Shown: piece after piece, positions 1-7,181 of the stretch
Numbering within the stretch: position 1 is the first letter of the stretch
How the letters are laid out: the number at the start of each line of letters is the position of its first letter
Origin: JAWWBG01 sp033721095
GTDB lineage: Bacteria; Actinomycetota; Nitriliruptoria; Nitriliruptorales; Nitriliruptoraceae
Direction: 5' to 3'
NCBI GenBank assembly: GCA_033721095.1
Contig: JAWWBG010000030.1
Location: forward strand, 1 to 17,107
Length of the DNA stretch: 17,107 nucleotides
Notes under the pieces: generated by a model
What the model saw: only the letters and a program-made list of their open reading frames with translations
The model's database searches: none
What the model was told of the DNA's origin: nothing
Program-made: the position numbers and the translations under genes

Positions 1-248
1 CCGGTTTCCTCGACCTCGACGGGATCGTGGCCCACTACGAGGCCCGAACGGGACGCACACTCACCAACGTTCACTGGTACGAGGTGTACGCCGCGATGCG
101 CTTCGGCGTGGTGATGATGCGCATCGCCCGCCGCATGGTCGAGCAGTACGACCTCGATCCCAACCTCATGCACAACAACCTCGGCGTCCGCGGGATCTCG
201 CGGGTCATGGGCATCGACGAACCCGGCGAACCCGGCCCGCTGGCCTGA
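1..248 (+). CDS. Phosphotransferase (APH/ACAD10-like) family protein, C-terminal fragment
   Basis: This is the 3' end of a gene that starts before the window; it is open from base 3 in frame and stops with TGA at 246-248. The visible 81 residues include a segment resembling 'YEVYAAMRFGVVMMRIARRMVEQ', which is typical of the C-terminal helices of aminoglycoside-phosphotransferase-fold proteins common in Actinomycetota (annotated as phosphotransferase family or ACAD10-like kinases). The ATP-binding and catalytic HxD...DxD parts lie outside the window, so neither activity nor substrate can be judged. The next gene starts 28 bases downstream on the same strand with its own GGAG, so the two are probably co-transcribed. 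The family call rests on the C-terminal pattern only. Confidence 0.6.
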   Translation, partial: GFLDLDGIVAHYEARTGRTLTNVHWYEVYAAMRFGVVMMRIARRMVEQYDLDPNLMHNNLGVRGISRVMGIDEPGEPGPLA

Positions 249-276
249 CCACCGACACGAGCAAACTGGAGCCGCC

Positions 277-1383
277 ATGCCGATCACGCCGCTCGACGAA
301 TACCCGATCCACCAGGCACCCACGCCGCTCGTGACACCGATGTCCGGCGACTCGAACGCCTACGACCGGTTCTTCTTCCACGGCTATCGACGGGATGGCT
401 CGGTCGTGATCGGGGCCGCGATGGGCGTCTACCCGAACCGGCAGATCATCGACGCGGCCGTCACGGTCGCCGTGGACGGCCAGCAGCACTCGGTGTTCGC
501 GTCGGGGCGAGCTCCCCTCGACCGACGCGAAACCAACATCGGACCGATCCGGATCGAGATCGTCGACCCGCTGCGCACGTTGCGCGTGACCTGCGACGCG
601 GCCGACGAGGGGGTCACGGCCGACCTGGTCTTCGAGGCCCGAACGGCCGTCGAGGAGGAGGATCGCCAGACGATCCATCAGAAAGGCCGGCTGATCCTGG
701 ACTCGTCGCGACTCACGCAGTTCGGCACGTGGTCGGGCACGGTGACGGTGGATGGAACCACGATGGAGCTCGACAGGGACGACACGTTCGGGACCCGCGA
801 CCGATCGTGGGGCATTCGGCCAATGGCCGCAGACGTGCCCCAGGCGCCGAACTGGGAGCTGCCCCAGGTGTTCTGGGTGTGGACGCCGATTCACCTCGAC
901 GCCCGGTGCCTGCACGCCGCGTTGATGGAGACGCCGGCGGGAGTGCGCACGCAGGGCTCCTGGCTGGAGCTGCCGGTCCTGGCCGAGGGCGACCCCACCT
1001 GGGGGGTCGAACCGGAGCGGCGCGGCAACGACCTCGATGTCGACGTGGCCTGGCGGACCGACCGGCGCTGGCCCGAGCTCGTGGAGATGCAGTTCGGCGA
1101 CCTGCCGGTGACCATGAAGCCGATCGCGCCCTTTGCCCTCCGCGGTCTCGGCTACTCGCACCCGGAGCGTGGCCACGGGACCTGGCACGACGAGTTGAGC
1201 GTCGCTCGGGACACCATCACGTTCGCCGACCTCGACCCCATGGACCTGACGGTCAACCACGTCCAGCACGTGTGCGAGGTCACGGCCGGTGATGAGTCCG
1301 GCGTCGGGATCGTCGAGACGATCAGCCTCGGCGATCACCCCTCGCGAGGCCTCGCCGGCTTCCTCGACCCACCCGGCGCCTGA
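277..1383 (+). CDS. AttH/hydroxyneurosporene-synthase-like (lipocalin-type) protein
   Basis: A 368-residue protein with no signal peptide or membrane helix. It is rich in beta-strand-like alternation and carries the motif GTRDRSWGIRP (about residues 170-180), which I associate with the AttH/CrtC-like double-calycin fold and related actinobacterial DUF families. The related hydroxyneurosporene synthase (CrtC) hydrates carotenoids, but most actinobacterial members are uncharacterised, so a hydratase or lipid-handling role is only a possibility. The ATG at 277 is preceded by GGAGCC at a suitable distance. The phosphotransferase-family gene lies 28 bases upstream, and pairing of these two families suggests a shared hydrophobic or acyl substrate (inference). 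The stop codon sits in a hairpin shared with the convergent transporter gene. Confidence 0.6.
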   Translation: MPITPLDEYPIHQAPTPLVTPMSGDSNAYDRFFFHGYRRDGSVVIGAAMGVYPNRQIIDAAVTVAVDGQQHSVFASGRAPLDRRETNIGPIRIEIVDPLRTLRVTCDAADEGVTADLVFEARTAVEEEDRQTIHQKGRLILDSSRLTQFGTWSGTVTVDGTTMELDRDDTFGTRDRSWGIRPMAADVPQAPNWELPQVFWVWTPIHLDARCLHAALMETPAGVRTQGSWLELPVLAEGDPTWGVEPERRGNDLDVDVAWRTDRRWPELVEMQFGDLPVTMKPIAPFALRGLGYSHPERGHGTWHDELSVARDTITFADLDPMDLTVNHVQHVCEVTAGDESGVGIVETISLGDHPSRGLAGFLDPPGA

Positions 1384-1410
1384 CGCGCGTCGGCATCGGC
1401 GCGATCAGGC
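1378..1410. terminator. Bidirectional hairpin spanning two convergent stop codons
   Basis: Arm GCCTGACGCGC (1378-1388) pairs with GCGCG-A-TCAGGC (1399-1410), giving 11 base pairs with one bulged A and a 10-base loop. The TGA at 1381-1383 ends the + strand gene and the TCA at 1405-1407 ends the - strand gene, so both stop codons lie inside the stem. There is no clear T-run on either side, so termination is inferred from position and stem strength. Confidence 0.5.
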
Positions 1411-2319
1411 ACGGTCCGGGGCTGCTGCGGGTGCGCCGCGTCGACCGTCGCGCCACCGCCACCAGCCGGCCAGGCCGAGACCGCTGATGGTGTGCCAGAC
1501 GCCATAGGTGGCGCAGACGACCGCCGCGCCACCGAGGTCCGGAAAGAACGACAGCACGAGTCCGAGGGCCAGCGCCGCGTTCTGCATGCCGACCTCGATC
1601 GACACGGCTCGCGCATCGCGGACCGACAGGCGTGTCCCGCGCGCGAGGCCGTAACCGAGGACCAGCCCCACGGCGTTGTGCGCGACCACGCCGATGGCGA
1701 TCGTTCGCACGGCCGACAGGAACGCCGGCGCACTGCCGATGTTGGCGGCCGTCGCCCCACCGATGAACACGACGATGATGAGGATGGACAGGATCCGGGC
1801 GGGTCGCACCAGGCGGCGGGCAACCGACGGCCAGCGCACCTGCGTGAACACCCCCAGCCCGACCGGGACGGCCAGCAGTACGACGATCGTCAGAACCAGC
1901 TCCAGGGCGTCCACCCGCACACCCGATTCCATCAGCTGGTTCGTGTCGGGATTGAGTCGCGTCCACAGGGAGATGTTGAGCGGGGTCAGGGCGATGGCCG
2001 CGAGCGTCGACAGGCCGGTCATCCCGATGGACAGCGACGCGTTGCCGTTCCCGTAGTGCGCGATGAAGTTCGAGGCGGCGCCACCCGGTGCGCAGGCCAC
2101 CACCAGCATGCCAAGCGCAACGCTGGGCTGGGGTTGCAGCAGGATGGTCAACCCGAGGGTCGCGGCCGGCAGGAGCAGGAACTGTCCGAGCATGCCGATG
2201 GCAGGTCCGCGCGGCTCGCGCAAGACGGTGCGCAGCTCGTCGAGGTCGAGGTCGATGGCCACGCCGAAGACGATGAGCGCCAGGAAGCTGTTGACGATCC
2301 AGACGCCGGCGTCGTCCAC
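1405..2319 (-). CDS. Bile acid:sodium symporter (BASS) family transporter
   Basis: A 304-residue, very hydrophobic protein with about eight or nine predicted membrane helices. The family signatures are APGGAASNFIAHYGNGN (about residues 75-95), the crossover region that binds sodium in this fold, and GMQNAALALG near residue 240. BASS proteins import organic anions or small acids with sodium; the substrate here is not indicated. The first recognisable family residues (SFLALIVFGVAIDLD) follow almost directly after the GTG at 2319, so that start is listed. It has no Shine-Dalgarno sequence and is preceded by a perfect palindrome at 2323-2337. The frame stays open further upstream, where an ATT at 2373 has an excellent GGGGAGG, so the true start is uncertain. 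The gene converges on the AttH-like gene, with 21 bases between them. Confidence 0.8.
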   Translation of the reverse strand: MDDAGVWIVNSFLALIVFGVAIDLDLDELRTVLREPRGPAIGMLGQFLLLPAATLGLTILLQPQPSVALGMLVVACAPGGAASNFIAHYGNGNASLSIGMTGLSTLAAIALTPLNISLWTRLNPDTNQLMESGVRVDALELVLTIVVLLAVPVGLGVFTQVRWPSVARRLVRPARILSILIIVVFIGGATAANIGSAPAFLSAVRTIAIGVVAHNAVGLVLGYGLARGTRLSVRDARAVSIEVGMQNAALALGLVLSFFPDLGGAAVVCATYGVWHTISGLGLAGWWRWRDGRRGAPAAAPDRA

Positions 2320-2322
2320 GGG

Positions 2323-2337
2323 GATGACGACGTCATC
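2323..2337. promoter_or_regulatory. Perfect 15-bp palindrome, candidate operator
   Basis: GATGACG-A-CGTCATC is two 7-base arms around one central base. It ends 3 bases upstream of the GTG at 2319 of the transporter gene, where a ribosome or RNA polymerase would be affected by a bound protein. If translation starts further upstream (ATT at 2373), the same bases would be coding. No regulator gene for it is visible nearby. Confidence 0.35.
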
Positions 2338-2497
2338 GATCGTGTCCGCGACCAGGAGGAACGTCGTGGGAATGCCGTCCTCCCCGGCTGGCTGGCCGCG
2401 GACCCTACGCGACCCGGCCGTGGACCCTGCGCAAATGGAAGGCGCCCGCCCCCGGGGAAGCCAACGCCGTCAGGCATCGAGGAGGCGGGCGACTCTT

Positions 2498-2519
2498 CGA
2501 CCGGACGGATGCCCGGTCG
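2498..2519 (-). terminator. Hairpin downstream of rpf
   Basis: CGACCGG (2498-2504) and CCGGTCG (2513-2519) form a perfect 7-bp stem with an 8-base loop, 19 bases beyond the rpf stop codon. There is no U-run, as is common in high-GC Actinomycetota. A further, weaker inverted repeat (CGCCCGCC/GGCGGGCG, near 2443-2492) lies just beyond. The region 2320-2497 otherwise holds the likely promoter and leader of the transporter gene; I see no convincing -35/-10 pair there. Confidence 0.45.
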
Positions 2520-2537
2520 GGTCTTGTCAGCGGCCGG

Positions 2538-3185
2538 TCAGCGCAGACCGAGCTTGCGGGAGCAGACCGGCCAGGCTCGCCAACCCTGGGCTGCCAGGAC
2601 GCGCTCGGCAACGATGATCTGCTGTTGGCGGGTTGCCCGGCCGGCGTGCCCGGGCATGTCGGCATCGCGGAAGGCGTCCCAGGTGGCCGGATGGAAGTTG
2701 GGGCCACCCTCGAAGATGTCACCGTGTGAGAACGTCAGCCCGTAGTCCCAGCGAGCAGTGCCCGGGATCGGGTTGCCATTGCGGTCCCAGTCCCCCGACT
2801 CGCAGTCCGCGATCCGGTCCCACACCGAGCCCGAACGAACCTCGGCCGGTTCGGCAGCCGGTGCCGGCGCCGCCTCGGGCACGACGGGGACGACGGCCTG
2901 GCTCGCGGCGGCGGTGGCGACCGTGGCCATGGCGCGCTCGCGACGCAGGGCCGTCTCCACGAGGATCGGCTGCACCTCGCCGTGGATCGTCGCGCGGACC
3001 TCAGTGCGATGGGCGGCACTGACGGGACCAACGATCAGCCCGCCGAGGGCAACAACTGCAAGCGCGGTGAAGAGGACGCGCTTGCGCATCCAGGTCGGTT
3101 TTCTGACATCGTGACGGGCATCGGATGCCGACGAAGTGGCGGCATCGGCCTCTGGATTGGCGTTTCTGGCAAAGCTTGCGCTCAT
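2538..3185 (-). CDS. rpf: Resuscitation-promoting factor (Rpf)-type secreted transglycosylase-like protein
   Basis: A 215-residue protein with a polar N-terminus, one membrane helix (about residues 35-57, after MRKR), an Ala/Pro linker (about 90-117), and a C-terminal Rpf domain (about 120-208). The domain starts VWDRIADCESGDW, with the catalytic-type Glu129 next to Cys128, and ends RQQQIIVAERVLAAQGWRAWPVCS; Cys128 and Cys208 are the expected disulfide pair. Rpf enzymes cut peptidoglycan outside the cell and stimulate regrowth. Compared with mycobacterial Rpf domains, this one has extra residues on both sides of YGLTF. The ATG at 3185 has AGGAG 7 bases upstream. The internal Met33 lacks a ribosome site. 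The leader 3186-3319 is strongly structured (see the separate entry). The exact Rpf subtype (A-E) cannot be assigned. Confidence 0.88.
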   Translation of the reverse strand: MSASFARNANPEADAATSSASDARHDVRKPTWMRKRVLFTALAVVALGGLIVGPVSAAHRTEVRATIHGEVQPILVETALRRERAMATVATAAASQAVVPVVPEAAPAPAAEPAEVRSGSVWDRIADCESGDWDRNGNPIPGTARWDYGLTFSHGDIFEGGPNFHPATWDAFRDADMPGHAGRATRQQQIIVAERVLAAQGWRAWPVCSRKLGLR

Positions 3186-3319
3186 CAGGGTTCTCCTGGG
3201 CTGTGAGCGATGACCGGTGCGCGGGGTGAACGGGTTCGTTCTCGCGCCTCGCGGGGCTCCCGAATCGCTAACTCTTGCAAGCGCAAGGTCCCCGAGGGGA
3301 CGGCTTGGTTCAAGGCCGA
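3175..3319 (-). promoter_or_regulatory. Structured 5' leader of rpf with start-region-sequestering helix (candidate riboregulator)
   Basis: On the rpf sense strand, CUUGCGCU (3287-3280) is exactly complementary to AGCGCAAG (3182-3175), which is codons 2-4 of rpf. A second nested pair is AGCGAU (3269-3264) with AUCGCU (3211-3206). The same CUUGCGCU can instead form a local hairpin CUUGC-GCUU-GCAAG (3287-3274), so the two folds exclude each other. Further hairpins lie at 3228-3241 (GAACG/CGTTC), 3288-3301 (GTCCCC/GGGGAC) and 3302-3319. Rpf genes in Actinomycetota are known targets of c-di-AMP (ydaO) riboswitches. However, the ydaO-like words (GGGGTGAA and GCTAACTC) read on the opposite, + strand here, so I do not assign a riboswitch class. 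The rest of the 279-base gap (3320-3464) shows nothing I can name. Confidence 0.4.
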
Positions 3320-3464
3320 AACACTGTCCGATCGTCGGCCTGGCCCCCGAAACGCCCGAATTCAGCCGGCGACACCGGGCTTGCGGCCGTCGACGCCGCT
3401 GCCGACTGACGTGCGCAGAGCGCTCAATGCCTGCTCGGTCCTCCGGAGCGCGCCAGCCCCGGGG

Positions 3465-3758
3465 TCAGCCGTCGAGCAGGCTCTCCACGCGCGCCACCTT
3501 GGCCTCCAGACCCCCGTCGTGCCCGGGGCGATGGTCGATCTTGCAGACGACGCTGACGCGCGGGGCCACTGCCGCGACGTGATCGACGCAGGCCTTCAGG
3601 ACACCCATCACCTCGTCCCAATCGCCTTCGATGTTGGTGAACATGGCGTTGGTCTCGTTGGGCAGGCCGCTGTCGCGGACGAGGCGGACGCAACCCGCGA
3701 CGACCTCGCCGACGGACTCCCCCGCGCCCAGGGGTGTGATGGAAAATGCCAGGATCAC
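3465..3758 (-). CDS. MTH1187/YqgV-family thiamine-binding-like protein
   Basis: A 97-residue protein of the size and pattern of the MTH1187/YqgV (formerly DUF77) family: ILAFSITPLG at the start, a central MFTNIEGDWDEVMGVLKAC, and a KIDHRPG strand near residue 73. Family members form small ferredoxin-like tetramers; some bind thiamine or a related compound. The GTG at 3758 is chosen because GGGAG lies 7 bases upstream and the family's first strand begins immediately after it. An upstream ATG at 3791 would add residues of no family character. It lies 64 bases after the ABC permease gene on the same strand, so it may be co-transcribed with the exporter, without any demonstrated functional link. 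Confidence 0.8.
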   Translation of the reverse strand: MILAFSITPLGAGESVGEVVAGCVRLVRDSGLPNETNAMFTNIEGDWDEVMGVLKACVDHVAAVAPRVSVVCKIDHRPGHDGGLEAKVARVESLLDG

Positions 3759-3822
3759 GCCGCAGCTCCCGTGCTCGGATGGCGGGAGCATGCCCGGCCC
3801 CGAGCCCAAGTACCGGCGTTTG

Positions 3823-6354
3823 CTACTCGGTCGTGACGGCCTCGAGCACGTCGAGCCTGCTGGCCCGCCACGCCGGGAAGATGGCGGCGGCCACGCCGCC
3901 GATCCCCGCGGCGAGGACGTAGATCGCCAGGCGCGAATAGGGCAGGACGAGCCGGGAGATGCCCTCGTCCCGGAGGGCCTGCACGACCGCGTAGCCGAAG
4001 AACGCGCCGACGACGACGCCGAGCAGGGCACCGAACACCGCGACGATGATCGACTCCCAGCGGATCATCGAGCGGGTCTGGCGCGCATCCATCCCGACGG
4101 CGCGCAGGAGGCCGATCTCCCGGGTGCGCTCGAAGACGGAGAGCGCCAGCGTGTTGATGATGCCGAGCAGCGCGATCAGGATCGCAAGGGCCAGCAACCC
4201 GATCATCAGCGTGAGGATCTGGTTGATCCCGTCCTCCTGGCTCTGACGGAACTCGGCCTGGTCTTGGACCTCGATGCCGGGGATGACCCCCGCGATCTCG
4301 GTGATGGCCTGGCGAGCCGCCTCCAGGTCCCCCTCGGCCCGGGCGAAGACGAACATGTCGAACGCCGTCGGGTCGTGGGCCGTGGCGGTCTCGAGGGAAA
4401 CGAGGACCGGGGACACGAGATCGGCGTTGTCGAACAGGCCGGCGACCCGGAGGGGCACCGTCTGGGCGTCGGCAAACGTGAGGGACACGCTGTCGCCGAC
4501 GGCAAGGTCGCGGTCGGCCGCCCATTCGTTCGCGAGGAACACCTCGTCGATACCCAGTGCCGCGATGTCGCCGTCGGTCACGCCGAGCTCGACGAGGTCG
4601 GCGATGGCCGTCGCATTGACCCCGGCAACGAACGTTGCGGCATCGTCGGCATCGACGGTCTGCACGAAGCGGACCGGGGAGGCGGCCGCGATCGCCGGCG
4701 ACGCATCGATGTCGGCATAGACGCTGGGCGGGAGGTTCCGAAAACCCGGCTGGTCCGTCGCGATGATGAAGTCCGAGCGAAACTGCTCGTCGAACGTGTC
4801 GGCAACGGCCCCCTGGACGCTGGCGACGAGGATCGAGACGAACGACACCAGCGCCAGGCCGATCATCAGGGCCGACGCGGTGGCAGCGGTTCGCACCGGG
4901 TTGCGCGTGGCGTTGCGCTGGGCGAGCCGACCCGGCAGTCCCCGACGGGCCGGCAGCTCGCCCAGCAGGTGACCCACCGGCGTCGCCAGCAAGGGCGCCA
5001 GCAGGGCGACACCGAGCATCGTGAGCGCGGCACCCGCACCGACCAGGGCGATTCCGCCGGGGCCGAGAAGCCCGACCACCAGGGCCGCCGCCCCGCCAGC
5101 GCCCGCGATTGCACCCACCACGGTCCGAATCGTGGCCGACCCTTCCCGTGCCGTGCCGAGTCCGCGCATCGCCTCGACCGGTGCGACCCGCGCCGCCCGG
5201 CGCGCGGGGGCGATCGAGGCCACGACCGTCACCACGATCGCGACGGCGTAGGAGGCCACGATCGTGCGGGCCGTGATCGTGATCCCACCAGTCGGCAGGT
5301 CAAGCCCTGCCGCTCCCAACCCGACCTGGAGCATGAGCGACAGGGCCACGCCACCGAAGATCCCGAGGGTGCCGGCGAGCACGCCGACGGTCAGTGCCTC
5401 GATCAGCACGGCCCACTGCACCTGTCGTGTGGATGCACCGAGGGCACGCAGCAGCGCGAACTCGCGCGTGCGCTGGGCAACGACGATCGAGAACGTGTTG
5501 GCGATGATGAAGGAACCCACGAACAGGGCGACACCGGCGAAGGCGAGCAGGGCAGTCGTGAAGAATCCGAGGCCCGTGCGGATCTGCTCGAGCTGTTCGT
5601 CGGCCTCGTCCTGGGCGGTCACGACCTCCACGGTGTCCGACGCGATGACTGCCGCCACGCGGTCGCGCAGCTCCTCCGGCGTGACGCCGTCGGCAGCCAC
5701 GATCTCGATGGTGTCCAGCTGCCCGTCCTTGCCGAACAGCTCCTGCGCGCGGGCGAGGTCGAAGGCGGCGACGGTCGCGCCGAGCAGGTTGTCCTGGTCG
5801 CCGAACCCGGTGAGGCCGACGATCGTGAAGGTCTCGACGCCGCTGGGCAGGACGATGCGGACCTCGTCGCCAACCTCGAAGCCGTTGAGCTCGGCCGTGG
5901 ACACGTCCATCGTCACGTCATCGGGACCCGTCGGCGCCCGTCCGTCGCGCAGGGTCACCTGCTCGGAGTCGCCGACCCACGAGAACCCGAACGTGGGTGC
6001 CTGGAGGCCGATCGGTTCGTCGTCCTTGCTGATGAACTGGGCGAAACCCTCGACGCTGCCGCGCGCCTCGGCGACCCCGTCGATTCCCCGAATCTCCTCC
6101 CGCAGCTCCTCCGGCAGGGTTGGCCCCGCACCGATTGCGGGCGGGCCCTCGAACGACTCCGTCGGGTTGACCCCGCCGACGACGACGTCGGTGCCCTCGA
6201 AGATGTCCTCGAACAGTCCCGTGAAGGCGCGGTCCATCGAGTCGGTCAGGACGAACGATCCCGTCACGAACGCCACGCCGAGCAGGACGGACAGCGCCGT
6301 CATGGCGAAGCGGAGCTTGTGGCCGAGGAGGGCCTTGAGCGCGACGCGCAGCAT
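3823..6354 (-). CDS. ABC transporter permease with two FtsX domains (MacB/LolCE-like exporter)
   Basis: An 843-residue membrane protein. Helix 1 (about 14-36) is followed by an extracytoplasmic MacB-like domain (about 40-255). A first FtsX domain (about 262-400) contains VVAQRTREFALLRALGAS (292-309). A second N-terminal helix (about 490-512), a second outer domain (about 520-705) and a second FtsX domain (about 712-835) with FERTREIGLLRAVGMD (741-756) follow. This is the usual fused form, in which one chain supplies both permease halves of a tripartite-type or lipoprotein/peptide/drug exporter. The ATG at 6354 overlaps the TGA of the ATPase gene by one base (TGATG), so the two are translationally coupled. 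The substrate is unknown. Confidence 0.9.
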   Translation of the reverse strand: MLRVALKALLGHKLRFAMTALSVLLGVAFVTGSFVLTDSMDRAFTGLFEDIFEGTDVVVGGVNPTESFEGPPAIGAGPTLPEELREEIRGIDGVAEARGSVEGFAQFISKDDEPIGLQAPTFGFSWVGDSEQVTLRDGRAPTGPDDVTMDVSTAELNGFEVGDEVRIVLPSGVETFTIVGLTGFGDQDNLLGATVAAFDLARAQELFGKDGQLDTIEIVAADGVTPEELRDRVAAVIASDTVEVVTAQDEADEQLEQIRTGLGFFTTALLAFAGVALFVGSFIIANTFSIVVAQRTREFALLRALGASTRQVQWAVLIEALTVGVLAGTLGIFGGVALSLMLQVGLGAAGLDLPTGGITITARTIVASYAVAIVVTVVASIAPARRAARVAPVEAMRGLGTAREGSATIRTVVGAIAGAGGAAALVVGLLGPGGIALVGAGAALTMLGVALLAPLLATPVGHLLGELPARRGLPGRLAQRNATRNPVRTAATASALMIGLALVSFVSILVASVQGAVADTFDEQFRSDFIIATDQPGFRNLPPSVYADIDASPAIAAASPVRFVQTVDADDAATFVAGVNATAIADLVELGVTDGDIAALGIDEVFLANEWAADRDLAVGDSVSLTFADAQTVPLRVAGLFDNADLVSPVLVSLETATAHDPTAFDMFVFARAEGDLEAARQAITEIAGVIPGIEVQDQAEFRQSQEDGINQILTLMIGLLALAILIALLGIINTLALSVFERTREIGLLRAVGMDARQTRSMIRWESIIVAVFGALLGVVVGAFFGYAVVQALRDEGISRLVLPYSRLAIYVLAAGIGGVAAAIFPAWRASRLDVLEAVTTE

Positions 6355-7130
6355 CAGGCGTCCGCCGCGTCCGTGTCGAGCTCCTTCATGCGATCGAGGA
6401 TCCGGTCCGCCGTCGGGTCTGCCATCTCGTCGACGATGCGACCGTCGGCCAGGAACAACAGTCGTTGGGCGTGGCTGGCGGCGGCCGGATCGTGCGTCAC
6501 CATCACGATCGTCTGGGCGAACTCGCTTGCGGCGCGGGCGAGGAACCCGAGCAGCTCCGCGCCGCTGTTGGAGTCGAGGGCGCCGGTTGGCTCGTCCGCG
6601 AAGACGACCGCGGGACGGGTCACGAGAGCGCGTGCCGCGGCGACGCGCTGCTGTTGGCCGCCGGACAGCTCGGCGGGCTTGTGGGTGAGCCGGTCGCCGA
6701 GACCGAGGGTGTCGACGACCTGGTCGAACCACTCGGGGTCGACCTCGGTGCCACCGAGGTCGGCAGGCAGGGTGATGTTCTCACGCGCCGTGAGGGTCGG
6801 CACGAGGTTGTAGGCCTGGAAGATGAAGCCGACGGAGCGTCGGCGAACGTGCGTGAGGTCGCGGTCGTTGAGGCTGCCCAACTCCTGCCCGGACAGCTCG
6901 ATGGCGCCCTGCGTCAGCCGGTCGAGGCCCGCCATGCAGTGCAGCAGCGTGGACTTGCCCGACCCCGACGGCCCCATGATGGCCAGGAACTCGCCGGTCG
7001 GGACCTCGACGTCGACGCCGTCGAGGGCACGCACGGCTGCCTCACCGGCCCCGTAGATCTTGTGGGCTCCCGTGACGCGCACGGCGACGCCGTTGGCCTG
7101 GACAGTGGGGACAGCGGTCGCGGCAGGCAT
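6354..7130 (-). CDS. ABC exporter ATP-binding protein (MacB/LolD-type)
   Basis: A 258-residue cytoplasmic ATPase with a complete motif set: Walker A GPSGSGKS (53-60), Q-loop Gln105 in FIFQAYNLVP, signature LSGGQQQR (155-162), Walker B VVFADEPTGALD (175-186), and the H-loop in VMVTHD near residue 217. The FQAYNLVP segment and the ALDSNSG D-loop region place it in the LolD/MacB branch that partners FtsX-type permeases. It powers export by the permease encoded immediately downstream, with which it overlaps by one base. The ATG at 7130 has GGAGG 6 bases upstream. A MerR-type promoter dyad lies 57-82 bases upstream of the start, suggesting induction by an effector such as a drug or metal (inference). 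The qcr operon diverges from it. Confidence 0.93.
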   Translation of the reverse strand: MPAATAVPTVQANGVAVRVTGAHKIYGAGEAAVRALDGVDVEVPTGEFLAIMGPSGSGKSTLLHCMAGLDRLTQGAIELSGQELGSLNDRDLTHVRRRSVGFIFQAYNLVPTLTARENITLPADLGGTEVDPEWFDQVVDTLGLGDRLTHKPAELSGGQQQRVAAARALVTRPAVVFADEPTGALDSNSGAELLGFLARAASEFAQTIVMVTHDPAAASHAQRLLFLADGRIVDEMADPTADRILDRMKELDTDAADA

Positions 7131-7181
7131 CGGGAACCTCCGGAGGGGACGGCGGCCACGGGCGAGGACCGTAGTTGCTGC

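Noticed and set aside
205..1338. 377-codon open frame on the - strand
   Set aside because: Antisense to the AttH-like gene; composition is Arg/Val/Asp/His-rich without a recognisable fold and no ribosome site.
1492..2745. 417-codon open frame on the + strand
   Set aside because: Antisense to the BASS transporter and its upstream gap; product lacks any hydrophobic core or motif.
3302..3464. A + strand gene downstream of the riboswitch-like words
   Set aside because: The open + frame here runs antisense into the well-supported MTH1187-like gene and shows no motif or ribosome site.
3465..4031. Longer start for the thiamine-binding-like protein
   Set aside because: The extra N-terminus is Ser/Arg/Pro-rich and overlaps the permease gene in another frame; the GTG at 3758 has a proper ribosome site and matches the family length.
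3631..6813. 1060-codon open frame on the + strand
   Set aside because: It lies antisense to the clearly recognisable ABC permease and ATPase genes, its product is a low-complexity Arg/Gly/Asp-rich string with no domain, and long antisense frames are normal at this GC content.
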